46,972 nt of DNA from Actinomadura sp. KC216 (GCF_004348535.1 NZ_SMJX01000024.1:1-46972), one strand, 5' to 3'; shown: positions 9,868 through 19,710, counted from the stretch's first letter. The notes: generated by a model not told the origin, from the sequence alone. Translations and numbers: made by a program.

Positions 9868-11080
9868 CGTCGCCGCGCAGGACGCGGTGGACGAGGTCGT
9901 CGCGGAGCTGCCCGTAGCCGGTCTCCGCCCAGACGCTCTCGGACGGGTCGGCCTCGTAGTAGGGGACGTCGCGGCCGTCTCTGTGGTCCATCAGGACGTC
10001 CGGCGTCTCCTTGCCGCGGACCGCGCGGGCGCACGGGCGGCAGGTCCGGACGCGGAGGCTTTTGCGCGATCCGAGCGGCCGCCAGTCGATCCCGGTGGTC
10101 GCGTCGCCGTGCAGCGGGTTGAAGAAGCAGAGCGGGACCGGCGGGATCTCGGGGTCGCCGTTCGCGACGGCCTGCGCGGAGGCGAAGGCGTCGCGGCCCT
10201 GGTCGAGCAGCACCAGGACCCCGGCCAGGTCGGGGACGCCCCGGGCGGCGTCGAGGGTCTTGCCCGCGGCCTGGTAGGCGTCCAGCGCGCCGGTCATCAG
10301 GGTGCGGGCCCGCTCGCCGGTGGTGGGCACGGTGGTCTCGTCCAGCAGCTCGCCGAACGCGATGACCTCGCGGGACGCCTGCTCGCGCAGCTGGTCCTCG
10401 CTCGCCCGCCGCGCGGTGGCGAACACCGTCCGGGGCAGCAGCAGGCCGCTGCCCTCGCGGCGGGCGGACGCCATCCGGCGCCGCCGCCACAGCAGGAACC
10501 CGCCCGCGCCGACGACCGCGAGGCCCGCCACGCCGGCGCCGAGGGGAAGGGCGAGGCCGCCGTCGTCGTCCGCCGGGCCTGGGCGGGGCTCGCCGGCGCG
10601 GTTCGCCGACTCCCGCCGGGCGCTGCTGCGCCGGTCGATCTCGGCGGAGACCCGGTCGTACTCCCGCTTGCCGGTGCCCGCGATGATCAGCTCGGTGACG
10701 CGGGACAGCCGGGCCGCGAGCGGCGCGTCGCGCATGGCGCGGTCCAGCGTGACCGCCCACGCGGCGTCGCGCGCCTGGTGGTCGCCGCCCCACTCGCGGG
10801 CCGTCAGGTCCTGGCTGTCCTCGCGGAGCGTGATGAAGATCCCGTCGCGGCCGAGGCGGTCGTGGACGACGGTGGCGAGCTGCTCGGCGTCCGCCCAGGT
10901 GCCGCCCGTGACCAGCGGGACGAGCACCACGTAGATCGGCGCCGGCGCCTGCCTGAACCTGGCGATGAGCCTGCGCCGCTCCGCGACCGGCAGCGCGGAC
11001 GCGATCGACGGATCGACGTGGATGGGGGAGCGGCGCAGCGCCGCTGCCAGCCGTTCGCCGGGGGACGGTTCACTCAACAC
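9854..11080 (-). CDS. Membrane protein of an undescribed three-gene family, member 3
   Basis: 408 residues. The N-terminal 150 residues share with the two upstream genes the pattern AALRRxPxxVDPSxxSALP, xYVVxxP and LHDRLGRDGIF. The strand/helix alternation resembles TPM-like (Psb32/TLP18.3) domains, but this is only a resemblance. One transmembrane helix lies at about 176-198 (LALPLGAGVAGLAVVGAGGF), followed by RRRRM. The C-terminal domain contains C318-x5-H324 (CFFNPLHGD) and C347-x2-C350 (CRPC), spaced like a metal-binding site. Unlike the other two members it has no signal peptide, although the positive-inside rule puts the N-domain outside. GTG 11080 overlaps the upstream stop by 11 bp. 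Confidence 0.68.
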   Translation of the reverse strand: MLSEPSPGERLAAALRRSPIHVDPSIASALPVAERRRLIARFRQAPAPIYVVLVPLVTGGTWADAEQLATVVHDRLGRDGIFITLREDSQDLTAREWGGDHQARDAAWAVTLDRAMRDAPLAARLSRVTELIIAGTGKREYDRVSAEIDRRSSARRESANRAGEPRPGPADDDGGLALPLGAGVAGLAVVGAGGFLLWRRRRMASARREGSGLLLPRTVFATARRASEDQLREQASREVIAFGELLDETTVPTTGERARTLMTGALDAYQAAGKTLDAARGVPDLAGVLVLLDQGRDAFASAQAVANGDPEIPPVPLCFFNPLHGDATTGIDWRPLGSRKSLRVRTCRPCARAVRGKETPDVLMDHRDGRDVPYYEADPSESVWAETGYGQLRDDLVHRVLRGDATPR

Positions 11081-12341
11081 CCAGGTACCTCATCACACGG
11101 GGAAGGAACTTCTTGCCGTTCGCGCCCCACGCCGTGTCACGCCACACGCCCGGGACGGCGGTGTGCGGGCGGCCCCCGATCTCCATCAGGTGATGCCTCC
11201 GCAACCCGCCGCGGCGCTCGCGCTCCTGGCAGGCGCCGCAGAGCGGGCACGGTTTCGGCAGGACGCCGTCGCCGTCCAGCTTCGGGACGTGCGCGCGGCC
11301 CGTCGAGTCGCCGTGCAGCGGGTTCACCAGGCACGGGACGGGCGGCGAGGCGACGTTCCGGGTCAGCGCGGCGCGTCCCCGGCGGGCCAGGACGATCGCG
11401 CCGGCGAGATCGATGGCGCGGTCCGCGTCGTCCTTGGCGTCGTCGTAGAGGATCTGCCCGGCGTCGTAGGCCGACACGGCGAAGTCGCGCCCGCGCTCCG
11501 CCTCGGCCGTGGCGAGCAGGTCGCGGAGCCGCCCCAGCTCCTTGGACGCGGTGCGCCGCAGCCACCGCATGCCCGGCTTCCGCGGCGCCCGGGGATGCTT
11601 CTCGACCTCGCCCGCACCGGACCGTCCCCCGCCCGGCCGTCCCCTGCGCACCAGCGCGAGAACGCCGATGCCCGCCCAGTACAGCAGCACGGCGGCCGGC
11701 GGCCCGGCCAGCAGGAGCCCGGTGAGGAGCGGGCCCTTGACCTCGGGGTCGCTCGGCGTCAGCTTGTTCTCCTCCCCGAACGGATCGGGGCTGGAGTACA
11801 GCCGCGGCGTGGACGGTGACGCCGACGGCGCCACGGCGTACCCGTTCAGCCGCTGCACGATCCGCTCCGCGAGGCCCTCGTACGGGCGGTCGTAGTCGGC
11901 CGGACGCGAGGAACCCGGTTCGTCCTTGTCCAGGGGCGAGAAGTCGTAGTCGCGCGGCACCTGGAACGCCTCGGACTCCAGGCGCCCATGCGAACTGACC
12001 ATCAGGTAGAGCCCGTCCCGGCGCGACCGGTCGTGCAGGGCGAACAGGAACGCGTCGTCGCGTCCCTGCGACTCCGAGTCGTTCGGGTTCGGGATCACGA
12101 CGACGTAGACGGCGGTGCCGATCTTCTTCGCCGTGGTCTGGACGGCCTGGCGGACCCGCGCGCGCTCGGCCTTGTCGAGGGCGCCGCTGACGTCGGGATC
12201 GACGAACAGCGGGTCCTTCGCCAGCGCGGCGGCGACCCGGTCGAGGCGCTGGTGGGCGTGCGGCGGATCGTCCGCGGCGGCGACCGGCCCCACGCCCGTG
12301 ATCAGAACGGTGAGCAGCACCGCGACGCCCGCCCGCATCAC
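11070..12341 (-). CDS. Membrane protein of an undescribed three-gene family, member 2
   Basis: 423 residues. A signal peptide covers residues 1-22. The shared extracytoplasmic module follows at about 30-125 (AALAKDPLFVDPDVSGAL, AVYVVVIP, LHDRSRRDGLYLMV). Next come a Ser/Pro-rich linker, a transmembrane helix at about 204-231, and a cytoplasmic part with a helical stretch (KELGRLRDLLATAEAERG). The C-terminal module holds C337-x5-H343 (CLVNPLHGD) and C365-x2-C368-x2-C371 (CPLCGAC). The C-x5-H and C-x2-C elements line up with those of the next gene. The gene begins GTGATG and overlaps the upstream stop. No catalytic residues are recognised; a sensor or assembly role is possible but unproven. Confidence 0.7.
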   Translation of the reverse strand: MMRAGVAVLLTVLITGVGPVAAADDPPHAHQRLDRVAAALAKDPLFVDPDVSGALDKAERARVRQAVQTTAKKIGTAVYVVVIPNPNDSESQGRDDAFLFALHDRSRRDGLYLMVSSHGRLESEAFQVPRDYDFSPLDKDEPGSSRPADYDRPYEGLAERIVQRLNGYAVAPSASPSTPRLYSSPDPFGEENKLTPSDPEVKGPLLTGLLLAGPPAAVLLYWAGIGVLALVRRGRPGGGRSGAGEVEKHPRAPRKPGMRWLRRTASKELGRLRDLLATAEAERGRDFAVSAYDAGQILYDDAKDDADRAIDLAGAIVLARRGRAALTRNVASPPVPCLVNPLHGDSTGRAHVPKLDGDGVLPKPCPLCGACQERERRGGLRRHHLMEIGGRPHTAVPGVWRDTAWGANGKKFLPRVMRYLGVE

Positions 12342-13066
12342 TTCCGCCCCCTCCGGCCGCCGCCTTCGCGCCGGTTCGCCCGGCGGACGCGGCGGGCGAC
12401 CAGCAGGCCGAGGAGCGGCAGCCCGCCGAGCGCGGCGCCGCCGCCGAACGCGGCCATCTCGACCCGGTCGGCACGCCGGTCGGCCTTGTCGTCGGCGTCC
12501 AGCGCCCTGCGCGTCGCCGACTTCGGCCGCGGGCCCGGGTGATCGCGCCGCTCCCTCGCCCGGCCGGACAGGGCGATGTCCACGAATCGCCCGATCATGT
12601 CGACGGCGCTCACGTCATAGGGCAGCTCGAACTTCGCGGCCCACCAGGCGTCGTCCACCGGAAGCCGCCGGGAGCCGCCGAACTGCCGGGCCTCCCCGTG
12701 CCCGCCGGACGGGTCGACCACGATGTAGATCCCGTCCTTGCCCAGCCGGTCGCGGAGCAGCACCGTGAGCGCGCCGGGCGGCTGGTCCGCCCCGAGGCCG
12801 AGGGTCGGCGTCACCGCCACGTAGGCGGGCACCCCGAGCCGGGCGACGGACGCCCTGATCCGCGCGGCGGCGTCCGGGGGCAGCGACCGCGGCGCGTGGT
12901 CGGTGACGTACACGGGGTCGCGGCGCAGCGCCGCCGCGAGGTGATCGGCGCGGGACGGCTGATCGGCACGTTCCACGGCCGCCGCCGTCGCGGGCCCGAC
13001 CGGGCCCGCGAAAAGGCAGGTCAGGACCCCGCACAGGGCAAGGACGAGCAACCGGGCGGGGCGCAT
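12338..13066 (-). CDS. Membrane protein of an undescribed three-gene family, member 1
   Basis: 242 residues from ATG 13066, the first gene of the operon. A signal peptide (about 1-30, ending ATAAA) is followed by the shared module (AALRRDPVYVTDHAPRSLP, PAYVAVTP, LLRDRLGKDGIYIVV), a linker, one transmembrane helix near 205-224 and a short Arg/Gly-rich cytoplasmic tail. It lacks the large cytoplasmic domain and the Cys/His module of members 2 and 3. ATG 13066 is preferred over an upstream TTG because the signal peptide then begins directly, and because a TAGAAT hexamer lies 8 bases upstream, which suggests leaderless expression. Confidence 0.68.
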   Translation of the reverse strand: MRPARLLVLALCGVLTCLFAGPVGPATAAAVERADQPSRADHLAAALRRDPVYVTDHAPRSLPPDAAARIRASVARLGVPAYVAVTPTLGLGADQPPGALTVLLRDRLGKDGIYIVVDPSGGHGEARQFGGSRRLPVDDAWWAAKFELPYDVSAVDMIGRFVDIALSGRARERRDHPGPRPKSATRRALDADDKADRRADRVEMAAFGGGAALGGLPLLGLLVARRVRRANRREGGGRRGRK

Positions 13067-13074
13067 GGAGCGCG

Positions 13075-13105
13075 ATTCTACTGATGACCGGCGAAACGCC
13101 CTCAA
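13075..13105 (-). promoter_or_regulatory. Candidate promoter of the three-gene membrane operon
   Basis: Read on the minus strand: TTGAGG at 13105-13100, a 19-base spacer, then TAGAAT at 13080-13075, with the ATG 8 bases further on. Both hexamers resemble the housekeeping sigma consensus, but the spacer is 2 bases longer than ideal. The start would be at or very near the ATG. Confidence 0.4.
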
Positions 13106-13193
13106 CCGCGGATCCGCCAGGCCAGCCGGTGTCCGGCTACCCGCGGGTCATTGGATAGGGTCGAGGCTGGGGGAGAACCCCGAACAGACGTAG

Positions 13194-14249
<1,056 letters not shown>

Positions 14250-14262
14250 CCGCAGCCCTTCG

Positions 14263-14300
14263 CGCCGTGGCCGCCCGCGACCGGCAGCGCGGCCACGGCG
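14263..14300 (+). terminator. 12-bp hairpin between gap and pgk
   Basis: CGCCGTGGCCGC at 14263-14274 pairs perfectly with GCGGCCACGGCG at 14289-14300 around a 14-base loop. It begins 13 bases after the gap stop and lacks a T-run. Because pgk follows in the same direction, it may act as a partial terminator or 3' stabiliser that makes gap mRNA more abundant than pgk mRNA. Confidence 0.5.
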
Positions 14301-14342
14301 TGTCCGTGTACGGAAGGACTGCAGGGAAGGATGAGCATCCCG

Positions 14343-15530
<1,188 letters not shown>

Positions 15531-15533
15531 CCG

Positions 15534-16346
15534 ATGGCCCCCGCGACTCCCTCTTCCGGCAAGCCCGACGCCCGCAAGCCGCTGATGGCGGGCAACTGGA
15601 AGATGAACAACAACCACCTCGAGGCGATCGCGCTCGTCCAGAAGATGGCGTTCGCGCTCAAGGACGCCGACTACGCGGCCGTCGACGTCGCCGTGATCCC
15701 GCCGTTCACCGCGATCCGCTCGGTGCAGACGCTCATCGACGCCGACAAGTACCCGATCGAGTACGGCGCGCAGGACGTCTCGCCGCACGCCTCCGGCGCC
15801 TACACCGGCGACATCTCCGCGGCGATGCTCGCCAAGCTGCGCTGCACCTACGCGCTCGTCGGGCACTCCGAGCGCCGCCAGTACCACGCCGAGGACGACG
15901 CGCTCGTCAACGCCAAGGCCAAGGCCGCGCTGTCGGCCGACCTCACCCCGATCCTCTGCGTCGGGGAGGGCCTGGAGGTCCGCAAGGCCGGCGGGCACGT
16001 CGCGCACGTCATCGAGCAGCTCGACGGCGGCCTGGAGAAGATCACCGCAGAGCAGGTGCGGCGCACCGTGATCGCCTACGAGCCGGTCTGGGCGATCGGC
16101 ACCGGCGAGGTCGCCACCCCGCAGGACGCGCAGGAGGTCTGCGCGGCCATCAGGACGCGGCTCGCCGAGCTCTACGACGGCGGAGTGGCCGACGAGGTGC
16201 GTATCCTGTACGGCGGCTCGGTGAAGGGCGGCAACATCGCCAAGCTGATGGCGCAGCCCGACGTGGACGGCGCCTTGGTCGGTGGTGCCAGCCTGGACCC
16301 GGGAGAATTCGTCAAAATCTGCCGGTACCGGGATCTTCCCACCTGA
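15534..16346 (+). CDS. tpiA: Triosephosphate isomerase
   Basis: Interconverts dihydroxyacetone phosphate and glyceraldehyde-3-phosphate. 270 residues in a TIM barrel, with all active-site elements in view: the lysine in MAGNWKMN near 23, the histidine in GHSERR near 110, and the catalytic glutamate and loop 6 in [11 protein letters not shown] near 182. The phosphate grip is GGSVKGGN near 225. The first 16 residues (Ala/Pro/Ser/Lys-rich) extend beyond the usual start. It begins 3 bases after pgk and must be co-transcribed with it. Confidence 0.97.
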   Translation: MAPATPSSGKPDARKPLMAGNWKMNNNHLEAIALVQKMAFALKDADYAAVDVAVIPPFTAIRSVQTLIDADKYPIEYGAQDVSPHASGAYTGDISAAMLAKLRCTYALVGHSERRQYHAEDDALVNAKAKAALSADLTPILCVGEGLEVRKAGGHVAHVIEQLDGGLEKITAEQVRRTVIAYEPVWAIGTGEVATPQDAQEVCAAIRTRLAELYDGGVADEVRILYGGSVKGGNIAKLMAQPDVDGALVGGASLDPGEFVKICRYRDLPT

Positions 16347-16449
16347 TCAACCTGATCAATTCCGCGTGAACCGGGGGTTCTTGCCGAACCAGCGGGATGT
16401 TCGTCGTACCCTTCGTAGCTGACGGGTAAACCGCACGGCCGGACCCACC

Positions 16450-16481
16450 GTCTGAACTACAGACCGTCCTGAACTACAGAC
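16450..16481 (+). repeat. Two 13-bp direct repeats in the secG leader
   Basis: CTGAACTACAGAC occurs at 16452-16464 and again at 16469-16481, a 17-base period. The first copy extends to a 5-bp dyad, GTCTG-AACTA-CAGAC (16450-16464); the second copy has lost the perfect left arm. Closely spaced repeats between tpiA and secG look like paired protein-binding sites or a recent small tandem duplication. Confidence 0.5.
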
Positions 16482-16497
16482 AAGGCGCTGAAGAATC

Positions 16498-16734
16498 GTG
16501 ATCATCGCATCTTCCATCGTGCTCATCGTCACGAGCCTGCTGATGGTCGTCCTCGTCCTCATGCACAAGGGCAAGGGCGGCGGACTGTCCGACATGTTCG
16601 GCGGCGGCATCTCGTCGTCCCTGGGCGGGTCGTCCGTGGTCGAGCGTAACCTCGACCGGCTGACGATCGCCGTCGGCGTCATCTGGTTCGCCTCGATCGT
16701 CGCCCTCGGGCTCCTTTTCAAGGGCGACGCCTGA
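16498..16734 (+). CDS. secG: Preprotein translocase subunit SecG
   Basis: A 78-residue protein with two transmembrane helices (about 2-22 and 52-74) joined by the conserved Gly-rich loop LMHKGKGGGLSDMFGGG. SecG joins SecY and SecE in the export channel and helps SecA-driven translocation. The GTG start has AAGG about 12 bases upstream. It follows tpiA, as in other actinomycetes, but 151 bases away with its own leader, so it may have its own promoter. Confidence 0.93.
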   Translation: MIIASSIVLIVTSLLMVVLVLMHKGKGGGLSDMFGGGISSSLGGSSVVERNLDRLTIAVGVIWFASIVALGLLFKGDA

Positions 16735-16816
16735 GCAACCCGTTCCGACCAATGCGAGCGCCGCGCCGTCCCAGGAGGTCACGGGCGGCGGCGGAAGACC
16801 AAGCGAGGAGTACTCC

Positions 16817-17188
16817 GTGGGTAGTGGCAACGCGATTCGGGGCAGCCGTGTCGGGGCCGGTCCGATGGGAGAGGCGGAACGCGGCGACGCCGCCCCCCGC
16901 GTATGGGTGACCTTCTACTGCGCCAACCGGCACGAGACCCGCCCCAGCTTCGCGACGGACGTCGCGGTCCCCGAGACCTGGGACTGCCCGCGCTGCGGGT
17001 TCCCCGCCGGGCAGGACTCGGACAACCCGCCGGCCCCGCCGAAGACCGAGCCGTACAAGACGCACCTGGCGTACGTGAAGGAGCGCCGCAGCGACGAGGA
17101 CGGCGAGGCCATCCTCGAAGAGGCGCTGGCCAAGCTCCGCCAGAAGCGCGCCGCCGTGAAGCAGGCCCTGGAGTCCGCGAGCCGCTGA
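16817..17188 (+). CDS. rbpA: RNA polymerase-binding protein RbpA
   Basis: RbpA is an actinobacterial transcription factor that binds the principal sigma factor and core polymerase and stabilises the open complex. The 123 residues show an N-terminal basic tail (GNAIRGSRVGAGP), a Zn-type core with CANRHE and, 19 residues on, WDCPRCG (three Cys and a His), then the linker and a C-terminal helix (YVKERRSDEDGEAILEEALAKLR) matching the sigma-interaction domain. GTG 16817 has GCGAGGAG 6 bases upstream. It follows secG by 82 bases and is ended by a strong hairpin. Confidence 0.93.
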   Translation: MGSGNAIRGSRVGAGPMGEAERGDAAPRVWVTFYCANRHETRPSFATDVAVPETWDCPRCGFPAGQDSDNPPAPPKTEPYKTHLAYVKERRSDEDGEAILEEALAKLRQKRAAVKQALESASR

Positions 17189-17208
17189 CGGCCCGCGCAC
17201 AGACCACC

Positions 17209-17246
17209 GCATGGCCCGGCCCCCGCCAAGGGGGGCCGGGCCATGC
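17209..17246 (+). terminator. Strong hairpin terminator after rbpA
   Basis: A perfect 16-bp GC-rich stem (17209-17224 with 17231-17246) encloses the 6-base loop GCCAAG. It starts 20 bases after the rbpA stop. There is no T-run, as is usual for actinomycete terminators. It should separate the gap-rbpA transcription from glyA. Confidence 0.75.
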
Positions 17247-17356
17247 GCCTTCCGCCCGGGAACGGCGCGGAGATCGGCGCGGCGCGCGAGCCGGAACGGC
17301 GGTTCGCGTTCGCGCTCGACTGCGTCCTGGCCGGCCTGGAGGCCCGCCGCCGCTGA
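17243..17356 (+). pseudogene. Probable C-terminal remnant of a TetR-family regulator
   Basis: A 37-codon open stretch ends in PERRFAFALDCVLAGLEARRR. This closely resembles the last helix of many actinomycete TetR regulators (FxFGLDxxLDGxEALxAR, from memory). No helix-turn-helix part exists upstream, the apparent ATG lies inside the terminator stem, and there is no ribosome binding site. I read it as the tail of a gene whose 5' part was deleted, not as a functional peptide. Confidence 0.4.
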
Positions 17357-17403
17357 AAACGCCGGTCCGGCGCGGAACCCCGCGCGGACGGTGAGCGGCT
17401 CGG

Positions 17404-17409
17404 TATGAT
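17404..17409 (+). promoter_or_regulatory. Candidate -10 for the riboswitch-glyA transcript
   Basis: TATGAT is one base from TATAAT, and a start 6-8 bases downstream would fall just at the 5' edge of the ZTP aptamer. No good -35 hexamer is visible at 16-18 bases. Confidence 0.5.
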
Positions 17410-17410
17410 G

Positions 17411-17489
17411 GCGTCACGCGACTGGCGCAGTCAAGGTGGAGTCGACCACCGGGGAGCGAAGTAGTCCGCACACCGCGCGCCTGGGTGTA
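17411..17489 (+). ncRNA. ZTP riboswitch (pfl motif) in the glyA leader
   Basis: The RNA matches the pfl consensus as I know it. CGACTGGCG lies at 17419-17427. A P2 hairpin forms from GGTGG (17435-17439) and CCACC (17446-17450). The invariant GGGGAGCG follows at once, and a second conserved block, CCGCGCGCCTGGG, is at 17473-17485. The class binds ZMP/ZTP (AICAR ribotides), which build up when 10-formyl-tetrahydrofolate is short, and turns on folate and one-carbon genes; glyA is one of its standard targets. Just downstream, 17491-17514 can fold (GGG-T-CCCC ... GGGG-TG-CCC) and may be the expression platform. Confidence 0.85.
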
Positions 17490-17547
17490 CGGGTCCCCAT
17501 CCGCCGGGGTGCCCGGAGCCCTGGCGCGGACAGCGCGGAGGCATCCC

Positions 17548-18819
17548 ATGCATCAACCGGCCGTTCCCCATCTGCACGACCAGGACCCCGAGATCGCCGG
17601 GCTGGTCGAGGACGAGGCACGTCGCCAGTACGAGAAGCTCCGGCTTATCGCCTCGGAGAACTACGTCTCGCCCGCCGTCCTGGAGGCCTCCGGGACCGTC
17701 CTGACCAACAAGTACTCCGAGGGGTACGCGGGCAGGCGGTACTACGAGGGCCAGCAGTTCGTCGACCCGATCGAGACGGTGGCGATCGAGCGCGCGAAGG
17801 AGCTGTTCGGCACCGAGCACGCCAACGTCCAGCCGTACTCGGGGTCGCCCGCCAACCTCGCCGTCTACATGGCGTTCCTCGACCCCGGCGACCCGGTGAT
17901 GGGCCTGTCGCTGCCGATGGGCGGGCACCTCACCCACGGGTGGTCGGTGTCGGCGACCGGCAAGTGGTTCCGGTCCGTCCGCTACGACGTGCGCGCCGAC
18001 ACCGGATGCGTCGACATGGACCAGGTCCGCGACCTGGCGCTGAAGGAGCGGCCGAAGCTCATCTGGTGCGGCGGCACCGCGATCCCGCGGATCATCGACT
18101 TCCCCGCGTTCGCCGAGATCGCCCGCGAGACCGGTGCGGTGCTGGCCGCCGACATCGCGCACATCGCGGGCCTGGTCGCGGGCGGCGCGCACCCGTCCCC
18201 GGTCGGCCACGCCGACGTGATCACCACGACCACGCACAAGACGCTGCGCGGCCCCCGCGGCGCCATGATCCTGTCGACGGCCGAGCATGCGAAGGCGGTC
18301 GACAAGGCCGTGTTCCCCGGGCTGCAGGGCGGCCCGCACGACCACACCACCGCCGCGATCGCGGTCGCGCTGAAGGAGGCGTCGCAGCCCGACTTCCCGG
18401 CGTACGCGCACCAGATCGTCGCGAACGCCAGGGCCCTCGCCGCCGCGCTGGTGGAGCGCGGCTACGACCTGATCTCCGGCGGCACCGACAACCACCTCAC
18501 CCTGATGGACCTGACGAACAAGGGCATCGGGGGCAAGCCCGCCGCGCAGGCCCTCGACCGGGCCGGGATCGAGCTGAACTACAACGCCGTCCCGTTCGAC
18601 ACGCGCAAGCCGTTCGACCCGTCCGGGCTCCGCGTCGGCACCGGCGCGATCACCACCCGCGGGCTCACCGAGCGGCACATGCCGCAGATCGCGGCGTGGA
18701 TGGACGAGGTCGTGCAGGCCGCGACCAAGCAGGACGAGAGCGTCGTGGAGCGGGTCGCCGGGGAGGTCCGGGAGATGCTCGCGTCCTACCCGATCCCCGG
18801 CTGGACGCCCACGCCGTAG
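17548..18819 (+). CDS. glyA: Serine hydroxymethyltransferase
   Basis: Converts serine and tetrahydrofolate to glycine and 5,10-methylene-tetrahydrofolate with PLP. 423 residues. SHMT features in order are ENYVSPAVLEASGTVLTNKYSEGYAGRRYY, HANVQPYSGSPANLAVY, the aspartate in LAADIAHIAGLVA and the PLP lysine in TTTTHKTLRGPRGAMI near 229. ATG 17548 has GGAG about 8 bases upstream. It is preceded by a ZTP riboswitch, so expression should rise when formyl-folate is scarce. No other folate gene adjoins it. Confidence 0.96.
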   Translation: MHQPAVPHLHDQDPEIAGLVEDEARRQYEKLRLIASENYVSPAVLEASGTVLTNKYSEGYAGRRYYEGQQFVDPIETVAIERAKELFGTEHANVQPYSGSPANLAVYMAFLDPGDPVMGLSLPMGGHLTHGWSVSATGKWFRSVRYDVRADTGCVDMDQVRDLALKERPKLIWCGGTAIPRIIDFPAFAEIARETGAVLAADIAHIAGLVAGGAHPSPVGHADVITTTTHKTLRGPRGAMILSTAEHAKAVDKAVFPGLQGGPHDHTTAAIAVALKEASQPDFPAYAHQIVANARALAAALVERGYDLISGGTDNHLTLMDLTNKGIGGKPAAQALDRAGIELNYNAVPFDTRKPFDPSGLRVGTGAITTRGLTERHMPQIAAWMDEVVQAATKQDESVVERVAGEVREMLASYPIPGWTPTP

Positions 18820-18825
18820 CCGCCC

Positions 18826-18841
18826 GGGGCGGTCACGCCCC
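18826..18841. terminator. Bidirectional hairpin between glyA and the convergent methyltransferase
   Basis: GGGGCG-GTCA-CGCCCC is a perfect 6-bp stem with a 4-base loop, starting 7 bases after the glyA stop and overlapping the last codons of the opposing gene. It could end both transcripts. Confidence 0.45.
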
Positions 18842-19615
18842 GCGCAGGATCGTGATCATCCGCCAGGCGGCGGGGTCGGTGAGGGCCACCGCGTCAGTGC
18901 CGACCCCGAAGTCGCCGTGCCGGGCCAGGACGTCGAGGCCGCCCGCGAGGCGGATCGCGGCGTCGAGTTCGGTGGCCGTCCAGAACCGGTACGGGACGAC
19001 GTCGCGCAGCACCCGCGTGGCGCCGTCCCCGGTGATGGTCATCGTGACGTGGTCGTCGGCGATCTGGGTGACCGGGTCGAGCCGGTCGCCGGGCTCGCCC
19101 CACCGCACGCTGGCGTGGACGCCGCCGCGCTCGACCGTCCAGCCCGTGCTGACGGTCGGGTCGTCGGTGAGCCGGTCGCGCGGATGCGACATCTCCACGA
19201 TGTACAGGCCGCCGGGGGACAGGTGCGCGGCGACCCGGCGCAGGTGCTCGACCATCGCGTCGAGGGTCATCAGGTGGGACGTCGAGTCCAGCATGGTCAC
19301 GACGAGGTCGAACCGGCGGCCGAGGTCGAACCGGGTCATGTCGTCGTGGACGACCGTCACCTCGACGCCGCCGCGCGCCGCCTCCCGCGCCGCGTACGCG
19401 CACATCTCCGCGTTCAGGTCGAGCGCCGTGGCGTCGACGCCGCGGCGGGCGAACTCCCGGGCGTGCTCGCCCGGCCCGGCGGCCAGCTCCAGCACCGACG
19501 CGGGCAGCGCGCCGTGCTCGGCGCACCAGCCGAGCAGCGCGTCCACCTCGGCGGGCACGTCGCGGAACGAGCACGCCAGCTCATACGCCCACGGGTCGTC
19601 GTAGATGCCGCTCAC
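18833..19615 (-). CDS. Class I SAM-dependent methyltransferase
   Basis: 260 residues. A Rossmann-type methyltransferase core has motif I VLELAAGPGEHAREFARRG near 40-58, an acidic ribose-binding position in ATALDLN, and DDMTRFDLGRRFDLVVTMLDS as motifs II-III. A C-terminal part near 150-235 has a beta-rich look and probably covers the substrate pocket. The substrate cannot be told. It stands alone, divergent from the gene at 19747 and convergent with glyA. Confidence 0.82.
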   Translation of the reverse strand: MSGIYDDPWAYELACSFRDVPAEVDALLGWCAEHGALPASVLELAAGPGEHAREFARRGVDATALDLNAEMCAYAAREAARGGVEVTVVHDDMTRFDLGRRFDLVVTMLDSTSHLMTLDAMVEHLRRVAAHLSPGGLYIVEMSHPRDRLTDDPTVSTGWTVERGGVHASVRWGEPGDRLDPVTQIADDHVTMTITGDGATRVLRDVVPYRFWTATELDAAIRLAGGLDVLARHGDFGVGTDAVALTDPAAWRMITILRGA

Positions 19616-19710
19616 CGGGCCATCCTGCCAGGCCGGACGCCGGGCGCGAGGCCGGTGTCACGCGACCGCCACGTCATCGTGCGGCAGGGGTTTCACATTC
19701 CGGACGGGAC

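Noticed and set aside
16381..16412. TTGCCG/TACCCT as a secG promoter
   Set aside because: The spacer is 20 bases, too long to be convincing.
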